This document shows positions 12,701 through 24,700 of a stretch of 64,000 nucleotides of DNA, in pieces. The stretch is from Manduca sexta (lineage: Eukaryota > Arthropoda > Insecta > Lepidoptera > Sphingidae). The position numbers and the translations under genes were made by a program. How positions within the stretch are numbered: the first letter of the stretch is position 1; every line of letters begins with the position of its first letter. The stretch covers positions 8,564,609 to 8,628,608 of the forward strand of contig NC_051126.1 of NCBI RefSeq assembly GCF_014839805.1. The letters are read 5' to 3'. Below the pieces are notes generated by a model, which searched no databases, was not told where the DNA came from, and was given only the letters and a program-made list of their open reading frames with translations.

Positions 12701-15700
12701 TTATCATAAGCGAAGTCTGTCTAGATAGAGTATCTACTAATGAGAGTTGATCACTCGCCAGTCAACACAATTATCGCGGCCTGTTTGGAATAGGATATAC
12801 ACAGGCCGATCCTGGAACGCTTACGTCGGCCCCAAATTTGGACAAAAATATCCTACCACCAGCAATACTCAACGCTTATCAGTGGCAAAGGATCCATAAA
12901 ATCCGATTTCTGCCGCTTCCCTTTCGTAATTTATATAATTACCATATAAAATATAGTTACCATTAAAAAGATCTGGAGACCGCATTTATGTATGTTGTTA
13001 GTACTTATAATATGTTGTGTCGGTTCTCTTTCGGAAAATTTCGCCATTCGCCACTAATGCTTACGTCGCATTACGAGACAACAAATTGACGTTACCTTAG
13101 AGCCAAGCTGTCTTTGTCCATGGAAAGCGATGGCGGTGATCTGCCGATGTCTACAGCAACGAAGCGCAGTCGTAAGCCGGGTAGCAGTGACGGATCGCGG
13201 TTCACTGCGGCCACTGCCAGCGGCAACGCACCTAGCACCGTCTGGCAACATTCAATATTTATTTATTTCAAAACTCACACATAAGAATAATTATATAATA
13301 TTAATAATTATATGGCAAAAAAAAATTAAAATAACGCTTTAAAGATGTGGAATTTTAATGCGAGTAGAGATTCATCCACCTACGTAACATATACAGAGTG
13401 AATATTTATTTGCACAATCTATGCCTGATAAATACGGAACTTGGCCTATCAATACCCAATCTTATTGAAATCCAAGGAAATTTACTCATGATCTATTTTT
13501 TTATCTTTTTTCGTGTTCTTTTTTTTTATTCCGTATTGATGTCACACAAAAAAACAGACACACAGCAAGAAATAGGGTATTTGATTATCTTTGATTTTTA
13601 AATATGTAACAGCAATTAGTACAAAAAAGAAATCCTTCTGTGAAAACAGCATTCAAAGTCGATAATAAATGAGGCAGTACTTCGAATTTTAAATATTGCT
13701 ACGTGTAGGAGCGGGTGTGGAGTGTGGATATCGCTCCATCTCTTTCTTTCCCACGCAGCGTAATGCCCGCTAACGTCAAATTTAAGTATTTCGTCCCTTT
13801 TCTGTTTTTTGACAGTCACCCGTACCACCTAATTTCAATATTTAATAACTTGTAAATATTTCAATAATTTCTTCTTTTTTAGAAATTATACGACGTACAT
13901 ATTTTATAAAAGTTATATATAAAAATTAGTCAAATACACTATTGTGTGTTCAGAAGCTTAATTCACAAAGTTATGAAATCAATAGAGGCTACGAATATAT
14001 CAGTTAAAAGAACTCGGAAATTTTTCTTAAATTTCTTGTAATATGTTCCCAGATGTTCTTGGGAAGTATTAAATTTGCTTCGTGCGAGTTTTACTTTGAC
14101 GTATTGTAGTATTTCTAGTATAAGATCATTTAACAGTAATAAGAAGTCTTTTTAACCGATCTCAATAAAAGGACGAGTTTCTCAATTGTACTGTATTTTT
14201 TTATGTTTGTTACCTGAAACCTTTTACTGGGTGAACTGATTGATGATTTATAATATATATTTACTACATATAAATTTCATTGTTGTTGGACCCTTGATTT
14301 CGGAGATACATTAGAAAACTCTTAAAATGATGTTGTCAACTATGATATCCTCAATGAATACTAATTTTACTAACAAAAAAATACGAACGTTTTAACAAAA
14401 CAATTATACCGCCTTCAAAAACCGCTTAAAATGATTTTTTTTTTAGTTTTGAGTGGTTTTTGAAGGCAGTATAATTTTTTGTTAAAAAGTTTTGATTGTA
14501 CAACGTCCTTATAAATGTTTAATATTGTGTTACATTTTACCGTGTTTTAATTTTTTATACTCTTCTGTGTAAAATATAAAATACAGCATTATTTAAATAT
14601 CGATATTTCTGACAAACACCGCTAATGAATAATGCCTTAGAACCTATTTTTGTCAAACGTAGTTCCTCTGCTCGCAATAATTTCAGTAAAAAAAGGCTAC
14701 AAGGAAAATCATGACAATATTATCAGTTATTACATAACGCTCAAATTTTATACTATTATTATAAACTTGAAGAATTGATTTATTTGTTTTGAACAAATGT
14801 CTGGGACTCATCAAATAATTTTGTGTTTTTAAGTTTCGATTAATTTTTATTATAATAGTTAAATAAACACTTCGCTACTAAGTAGCTTTTTTTATCTGAC
14901 TATACGTTTCTTAGCCTGGTAAGGGCTTATACAAATACACCGGACTTTTGTTGGAGCACTTTAGACGCTCGCAACCCTTGAAAATTACGCGACCATGCTG
15001 AGGGCAACCCACTAAGATACTACGCACCTCGATTTAAGACGGTCACCGGGAGAGGATAAGACATAAACGATTATAACTTACGAGTGAAGCAATTACAATA
15101 CATAGTGTAAGAGTAGGCTAAACGAGACAAAGAAAGTCGATGCCCGTGCGGCGCGGCGTGACGCCCGTTTTATCGCATTTACCTACCCAACTGTTACGCA
15201 TGCGAAAAATACTTTTTTTCAGGCTGTTTTAAATAAACCTTTAAAAAGAATTCAATACCCATTCAGATTAGTTGCCTAAAGAATGACACGGTTATGATTC
15301 AAGACCGGGCCTTTGAGAATGCAGATAAAAGAGCCAATTACGTACTAGTTTTAAATATGCTGTACAGTGTAGAGATAGCTTTGTTCATTCCGAATCTAAT
15401 GTGTACATAGATAATTATCATTGTAAGACCACGTCAAATGAAACATTACAGTGTCAATGCGGGAAAATCTTTTATTTGAGACATACATATTATGTTTTGC
15501 ACATATCGACGCTAGAAAGCATAAACGCTGTCACCCTGAAAGTATGAGCTTTACACCAGAGCCAAAAAACTTTGAAATTTTAGAAACAAAATCATAACTC
15601 GTGAACCGTTACACCTACAACCTTGCGGTTTTTAGCAAAGTTGTGCAGTTTGGGCTCAGCTATAATATGGTCATTAGCTATTTCATCTAAAGTTCCCTGG

Positions 15701-18700
15701 ACAAGATTTAATATGGGTTACAGCAAATAGAACTTTTTTTTGAGACCTTGAAAACGCTGTAACCATATTAAACAAAGTATGAAAGATTCATTTTGTCACT
15801 TTTTTTGGGAAAGCATAAACGTTGTAATTAGTATACTCTCTATTTTAAAATGCTGTAAGCAATGGAACAGACTATACTTAAACGTCAATGAAATGCTGTA
15901 ACTATGGTCGAAGTTGAAATAAAAGACTTTTAAAAAGTTAAAAACTAATATTTTTATTAGGAACTCTCTTTTTGACTACAAAATTATTATATTAAATTAA
16001 CTTTTATCACTCTACTGTATATTTCTTTATAGAAATCTCTCTTACATTAAATGGTAAGCAATAAAAACAACCTAAAAATATAAAAATGAGTAATCCTTTA
16101 CTTTTATGATTCAACGTCTCACTGATTTTTAACTCTACTATATTATAGACTTTTTCTTTCTGATTAATCTTCTGAACATCTTTATTCCTTTTGAACAGCG
16201 TTCTCAGAATCAGTTTCTTTTGCTTTGGAATTTTCGAAGAAATAACTTAAAAATGAAATTCTTAAAAAAAATCATAATCAAATCATAACAACTAGCATTA
16301 AAAGCTATTTAAGCAATATTAATAATTAAATAAAACAAATAATATAAATACAATTTATAAAAAAAAAATAAACAAATACGATAAATAAATAGGTAATAAT
16401 AATTGTTTTCTTCAACCAAATATTATAGACAAAATTAACTTTGGTCAATATTTCCTTATCATAGTACGTTCGATTGTTGAAGATCTTTTGTTTCTTCAGA
16501 AACATAATTGTTATTATTAGGTATTGACGATGGGTATGGAGCTGGTGTCGTAAAAGAAAACACGGTACCTTTTTGGTTCCAACGTTTTCTTTCTGGAAAT
16601 TTCGACCTTCAGAATAAGCCCCGTGGACGGCTGGAAACGAAAGTGAATACTGAGGAATTAAAAGTTATTATGAAAGTGGATCCATCGCAAACCACTTTAG
16701 AGTTAGCTGCAGGGTTCGATGTGAGCGATAAAAGTATTTTAATCCTTTTGAAGCAAATCAGGAAAGCAAAATAGCTTGAAAGGTACTTCATAGATTGAGT
16801 GAATCAAACCAGCAAAATCGCGTCGAATGCTGCGTTACATTGCTCAACCGACACAATAATTATAGTATTAGTAATCGAATGATTATCTGTAATGACTGTT
16901 CTTCACAACGGCTGGATTCTAGAGAACCATCCAAATCCTGCCCCAAGGGAAAATTGATTCAAACCGCGATAGAATCCGAAAAATTAGTTTAATTTCAATG
17001 TCTAACATTCGCGTAAACATAAGAAATCATTATGATTCAAAGAAGATTACTTGTGAGTGTTTGGTGGACTAGTACCGGTGTCGTTCACTAACGCTTTCTA
17101 AAATCTGGCCAAACGATTATGGCAGATATCTATTATCAGCAACTGCAAACCATGATGGGCAAACTAGCTGCCAAACGGAGGCTGGTCAATCGCTGTAGGC
17201 CACTGCTGCTTCAGGACAAGGCTAGACCACACACTGCACAACAGACAGCCACTAAACTAGAGGAGTTGCAATTGAAATGTCTGCGACATCCGCCGTACTC
17301 TACCCGGACCATGCTCCAACAATTACCATTTTTTTTGTAAATTCGATAACTTTTACAAGGAAAAAAATTCGACTCCGATGTGGCATTCCAAACCGCCTCC
17401 AGAAAGTTTATTGATTCTCGGTCCCATGTTTTTTTTTTAGTAAAGAGATCAATGAACTCCCTACAAATATTAAAAATAAAAATCCTGTATGTATTTTTCC
17501 CATACAAAATGCCAATTTCTCATGTCAAAACCTAGTATTAAGAATTTCTATCAATTGTCCGTTTATTTCTTTATAGATTTTTTCACTTAGAATCGTTATT
17601 TTTTTATTATTACAATTTTCAGTTTCATCTGTCATAACATCATTATTTGAGATGGAATTACACTCTAGTATTAAATATTTTTGCCATATATGACGTTCAA
17701 ACGACATCTGAAATAAAATTACTAAATATATTATTTAATTAAGTAATTTTAACATTTATTGTTATAACATTTATTGTAAATGAAAAAAAATCTCAGGACT
17801 TTTTTATTATAACTCACAGACTTATTTTATCTACTGCTTTTGTTTATCAAAATTTAAAAAAATTAGTCAATGTCAATTAAGAGATATTCAAGATCTCAAG
17901 AAATGCTTCAAAATTGTATTACTAAAATTAATATTGCTCCTACATTTTACATAACGATAGTAGTTAGGTTATAATTTACCTATTACAGGAAATCATAATA
18001 AAAGGAAACATTGGACAATGGTTAATTAGTGTATAATCAATAAAAAAAAATATGAATGTAATTAAAAACTTATCGTTAAAAGAGCACTCAATTGGCGGAA
18101 AGCTCCAACTTACAGCAAACACAACACTGCACGACACGAAGCGACTAAGACGTTTCGTCGGCTGCAAAAAGGTGCCACGCGACTGTATTAACAGGCGGTA
18201 ATTCAAAGATTTTCAAACGATCCATACGGTACGGATCGTATTTTCAAACAATGTAAAAGGATTTAAATTAGTAATCTCCTCATGTCACATACCATGTAAA
18301 CGTTGTAACCTTTAGAGTGTATATTATTTACATACCGTATAAACGCTGTAACCCGAGTGTGTCTAAAAATGTTTTCCCGTATTAACGTAGTAACCATGGT
18401 CACACTTTAGATTACGACCGATTAAATGGTGTAAGTATCTTTACTACAAAAAACACTAGTTTTTCGGTGGGTTACAGCAATATAAAGTCTGAGATATATA
18501 AAAAAATCACCAAAATTTTACGCTGTGCATAATTTTTTTTTCATCCTAGAGCAACAAGCATGGGTTCATTCGACGCAGAAAAATTTCGTGATTCCAACGG
18601 TGTAAAAACGTATTTTCGATATTTCAAGGGTTACAGCGTTTATGCTTTCGAGCGTCGATATCACCTAAACAAGTCACTAATTTTCACGCAAACCATTATA

Positions 18701-21700
18701 GGTGTTTGGCGTTTACAAATAAACAAATGATTATGATATGGTTAATTTTGATGAGCCGAATGATTTTGATATCCGAAGAAAAACGGCATATTGTCGGAAA
18801 TTCCAATAATATGTACTAGCACTGGGAATATCGGGTGGATACATTAGAAATATCATGTAAATGACGAAAGCGCCAAATTGAAATTGACACAAACAATCTG
18901 GAAGTATATTCTTTCAAATAAAATAAGATTTTTCTAAATCGATCAATAAATGACTGAGTTCTAACTTCTAAGGTAGCAAATAATTGAAAAACAAATACAC
19001 CTCAAATTGATATATCCTACTTTTTTGAAGTCGGTCGATATTGCAAAGTAAGCACCGACACATTCAGTTTTAACTTTCCCATGAAAAACTTTTTATCATT
19101 TACGCGGACATACCAATGTTCGTTACTCAGTATTGAACTATCTCCTACGGGTTATATACCGTCATGAGAACATTGCCCTGGCCGAGTCCAAAGACCCGAT
19201 ACGTTAGGCCAAGCAACGACCTGGGCGATTGTGGAGTATATTGAATTATCTTCTTCGATGGAGCGGGTCCGCAGCGGGCGTGGCGGTTGGTTTGGCAGCC
19301 GTGTAGAGATTTTGAGTTCAAGGTATACACGATTCTGTATCAAGCAATTCATCAAGCGACATGTATAACAAAATGTTTCCTTGTAACTTAACTAAAAATT
19401 GGCAAAGTAACTGCAAAGAAAATCATAAATATAAATCTTATATCACAGGGCCCTTATTCTGTATGATAGTGTAAACACGTAACGCGGCCGTGTCATGTTA
19501 TCTTCGAGAAATGTGCGTGGAATGGTATTCTGTAAGCCAAATTTCTATAGTCCTAAACATGATGCGTGGTGTTATATGCTTGTTACGCACTATTAAAATA
19601 ACGTGCGGGATAGAGAATAAGGCCCCAGGTAGGTAATTGCGAAAAGACGATACCGCACGGAACGTCAACACGACATCTTAGGCATTGTGCAAACTAAATA
19701 GAAACACAACACCTCACTCACAGTTAGTGAATAATTAACAGTAATTAATTAGGTAGTAGTGTGGTATTTTGCAGCCAGACACACTTTAACACAATACACA
19801 TTTTAACATTTTAAATGCTACTACAAAAATAAAAAATACAAATCTAGTTATGCAAATCCAAAAGTATAAATACAAATTACACACAAATAGTCCATTGAAA
19901 TGTTACATTTTTTAGGCCTTACCTTGCGTTTTTTAGTGGACGCAATTTTATTTTTTTGAAGTGTAGGGGGGGTCAGTGTAAAGTTAAAACAAAATCAAAG
20001 TCTGGCTCTGGAGCTTCTGAAATTGAAAAAATTGTTTTTGTGAACAATTGCTTCATCTGTGCCAAAGCGATTCAGGATCCAAGTAATTCGCGTACAAGCC
20101 GACAACCGCGGGTTTGTGTTGTACGTAATGAGAGTACAAAAAAAGTATTATGAACCTTATAAACACACGTTCAGATGACGTTGCAATGGACATTGCTTAA
20201 CATTGAATTTCTTAACATTTTCACTTATAACTTTTTTATTTATAGTTCTACGACAAAAAGTTACTGGACCAAAGTTGTAGAGAATTTAATTTGCAACAAA
20301 AATGTTCATACATTTTTTGTCAGATAAATAGTTTAAGAGATACATCGTAAAAAACCATTTCAACCCCTTTTTTAAGATGGCGGCCGTGGGACAAGGGTGG
20401 CGACCCCACAAACTTGGTTTTAGCTTTACACTGACCCCCTACACTTCAAAAAAATAAAATTGCGTCCTCTAAAAAACGCAACCCCAAATGTAACTTTTCA
20501 ATGGACTAAAATACGTATATAAACAACTATAAAAAATATTAAAAGTTGATATATGAAATGCAAAATATTAGTTGTCGGTTCTAATTACCTGAATTAATTT
20601 AATGTTTTTATCATCAAACAAAAATTCTACATTGTTAAAAGAATAAAGACGACGCGCCCTATCTCTGAGTCTTTGGTGAGTGTTAATCAATTGTTTGCGA
20701 TCTATCGATGTCAGTGCAAATAAATTCTTATTGGATTTATAAGCGTGTCTTTTGATACACCCGAACATAGTCGGCAGACAGGTTGGCGTTTTTTTGTAAA
20801 TTGATTTTTTAAAGTGGATTACCAATAAATACATTTCTTATTGAATAGTAAAAACATAAAACCATCTCACGTATACACATCAATAGCAGCAATTAACACT
20901 ACGCTAAATCGATTTTTGGCTAATTTCCGTTGGAATGCAAAATTATTATTTCTTTATAAGCTTACAAAATCTCTTTTTTTTTCGCTATTAAGAAACGCTC
21001 ATTAAGAAAGCGCTAGTATTATAAAATATATCTTAATTTTCACTTTAAACATCAACAAACATTAGCTTTTCCCAGCAGCTCCGCTCGCGTGAAAAAGTTT
21101 TTCAAGGATAAAATTCCGCCTGAATGCGTTCCCAGGATAAAAACATAAATATAGCCTATAGTACTCAAAAGTAATCTAGATTCACATTAATGAAACAATT
21201 TTCAAAATCGGTTCAATAGCGCCAGAGATCGCCCCTACAAAACTACAAACAAACTCACAAACTTTTCCTCTTTATATTAGTATAGATAAGAATGCCCTAA
21301 TTAATTACAAATATTGTTTATAATGTTTAGATAAATGAATAAAATTCTCTTCTGACACAAAGAACTTGGATCACGAGATTAATAATGCTTTACAATCCTT
21401 TATTGAGCACCTGTAATTACGATATAATATTGAGGTACAAACTCCTGAATTAGGTTCCAGTACCTGTATATCAGGATTTGCCAGATTGTAACTGAATATT
21501 ATGTTTGTAATTACTGGTGGTCATAAAGATTATAACAATTCCAAATGTCAATCTGATAATGCATTTATAAGTAAGGAATGAGGTTCTTGTTCTTGAGATC
21601 GATATTGAAATCGATTTAAAAAAAATTAGCATCGATTTTGTATATATTTATTAATCAGTAAGTTGGAGAAAATTAATGATATTATGTTAACGTTTACGTT

Positions 21701-24700
21701 TAATATATTGAAAATATCATTAATTTGTGTTCAATTGAATATGATAATGGTTAAATTTACGTAGATCCCAGGAATGTCTTCCCGAACTAAACTAAGCCTG
21801 TATTGAGCTAAGCTTATTTGGAATACGAATTACATTTAACCATCTCCTCAGGGGTAAACTCAGATAGAACTAACTAATACATGATTATTCTTCTTTATTT
21901 CGAGTATAATTGTGTCTAAATTAATTAAAAGCTTTTTTAAAATATCAAATTAGAGAAAATGAACATAACAGACATTAAAATGTATGAAATAGGTACACAA
22001 ATATTTGTACTATATTGAAAATTCAAAGCTCGAAATGAATTTTGAATATAAATTGATTAAGAAGGCCAATTTTAACAAATACTATTTTTTTTAAAGACAA
22101 ATGCTGGTTGAATAAATTTATGCGATATCACGTACTATCTGCCAGAGTTATTGAATCACACAGACGTCCTACTACGCTGTAGGGATATGAACCAGCGCGA
22201 TAATTGTCTCTTGTCTCTACTGCCGCATGACGCAAGCTTCAATAGTTTGTAAATAAACTAACAATGTTACGTTCCCATTGTTTCACATTCGATCTAACAA
22301 ACCACCATGATTTTAAAATAAATACACAACGCCTTTATCCCTGAAGATGCAGAGGTGTACCTAATCAGGGTATTAAATTTTCGCCATGCGTGTCCCAGAA
22401 TGCGATGAAAGAAAGGCTATCGCCACATCAAGCTCAAATTCTAGACTACGGACTGATATTGAGCCTAAAAACCCAATATCACTTAGCCTGACCCGAGATT
22501 CAAACCGGGCATCTCAGAAATGTGTCGTAACGCACATGCAATACGCCACCAAGGCAGTCACCATAATTACCAACATTACAAAATGTAAATGTGCCTAAAA
22601 CAAAAATACCGTTTCTTAGTTTTTCTACTCCGAGTTCGATCATGTATTATTTATATATATACAAATATTACATAAATACTTAATTAATATATAATATACT
22701 TAATTTTGAAGAAAAAATTAAAAACCGAAAAATGCTTGATGACGTCATACATACGGTTGAATGAAGTTGTTTCTTAGTCCACCCATCTATTTATTTAAAA
22801 AAAAAACTAAGACACCGTCATTTGTTAATGTCAAATGTCAATATTACAATAGGTCCGTCACAGCTGTCAATTTGAAAGAGAGCGAGAGAGATAAACAAAA
22901 AAACTGTTACTTCACTTCTTTCTTTTTTTATCATTACGCACGTCTTGAGCCGTATATATGACGTCATTTGGTGCTTACATCGTTTTAGAATAAAACGAAA
23001 TTCAAAAAGAAAATCATGAATGAAAATATGTTTTGAAAAAGAAAAAATATGAGTGTCATAATAACGTTTCCTCTGCAGGGTCCACAGTTGGGATTGGGGT
23101 CCCCCAGGGTTCAATTTTGGGACCATTTCTGTTTTTAGTTTATATTAATGATCTACCGTACATTATTAACAAAATGGCTGAAGTTGTATTATTCGCTGAC
23201 GACACTTCTCTAATATTTAAACTAAATAGAAGTGAAGGAAATTTTATAGAGCCAAATAAAGTATTTAAATTGATTTCTGACTGGTTTTCTGCCAATAATC
23301 TATTAAATGCGGCAAAAACTAAATGTGTCCGATTCTCGTTACTGAACAAGATTAATGGAACTGATATTGATTTAGACGGGAATAAACTAGAATTAGTACC
23401 CTCTACAGTCTTCCTTGAGGTTTCTATCGATAGGAAATTACAATGGGGACCCCACATTCAAAGAATTTCGGGTAAATTGAGTTCTGCAGTCTTTGCTATT
23501 AGGAAGATCAGATATTTAACTGATGTGGCTACGGCAAGGTTAGTATATTTCGCTTACTTCCACAGCATTATGTCTTATTGCATTCTTCTGTGGGGTACTG
23601 CAGTAGATCTGCAGACCATTTTTATTTTACAGAAAAGAGCGATTCGTGCAATTTATAACCTTCGGTCTCGCGATTCCCTTAGAGAACTGTTTAAGGAGGT
23701 GAATATATTGACTTTGCCAGCTGAATACATTTTTCAAAATATTATGTATGTCCGTAAGAACCTAGGTACTTTTATGAAAAACAGTGACTTGCACTGTTTG
23801 AACACCAGAAATAAGAATAAACTAGTTGTTCCAAATTTCAGGCTCTGTAAAACAAATAAATCTTATCTAGCGAATTGTATTAAATTCTATAATAAAATTC
23901 CTCTTGAAATAACCAATCTGCCCGGCTACAAATTTAAGTGTCATATTAAGCGCGAGTTAATGTCAAAGGGGTATTATAATGTAAAGGATTACCTCGATGA
24001 TCAGACGGTTTGGAAAAACAGTCCTGCACACCCTGTCCAACCCTATGTTAACGCCAATATTAGAAATTAACTACATAAACGTCTCATGTGTACCTTTCTA
24101 CAATTTTGACATTATACTGGGTAACAGTTTTAAATTTATGTGACATATTTTATTTTATATTGACTCATTGAATTATCAATGTATAGACGACCGACCGATC
24201 ATTTTGTTGCACCAGCCTTAAAATTTATAATCTTAATTATATTGACCAAGATCTGCGACAAAATATGAAATGAAAATATTATGTTTGTAAATGTAGGCGT
24301 ATGCACGCTGTACACCGTTTCATAGCTTTTATAATTTTTTTAGTATTATTGTATTTTTTCGTTAATTTTTAGTTATTGCTAAATACTTTTATGTGGATTT
24401 TCTCCGCACTTTTACGGTGATGTGCGTGTATTAGCTTATATACTTAGTCTGGCCATAAATACTGTTACACTTAATTATAAAAAAATATTACATTTGAATT
24501 TCGAATCTGTCATTTTTATACGATTGTTCATTGTGTTTTCTCATTTTGGCGCCAATACATTGTAAAATATTTTGCGATATTAAAATGGTGTGGGGTGATA
24601 AAGAGAACCGAATCGCTGTGATAGCATTACACAAAGTAGGTATGGAGCCAAATGCAATTTTTAAAACTCTCCATACACTTGGTATTAGTAAAATGTTTGT

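Larger units (their letters stand above)
4189..13095. other. Cyclase intron 2 (about 8.9 kb), filled with repeats
   Basis: No coding exon was recognised besides the flanking ones. It holds two Helitrons, two or more SINE copies, two MITEs, a family-B repeat and a hAT-type MITE close to exon 2. A GC-rich patch at about 7560-7720 is discussed as a finding. Confidence 0.7.

Noticed and set aside
13054..13342. Longer open frames on both strands over cyclase exon 2
   Set aside because: They are alternative frames of the true exon, which is read in a different minus-strand frame and joins its neighbours in phase.
19145..19355. GC-richer minus-strand frames and a weak tRNA-like GAGTTCAAGG
   Set aside because: Perhaps an old SINE, but no second copy in the window and no clear boxes.
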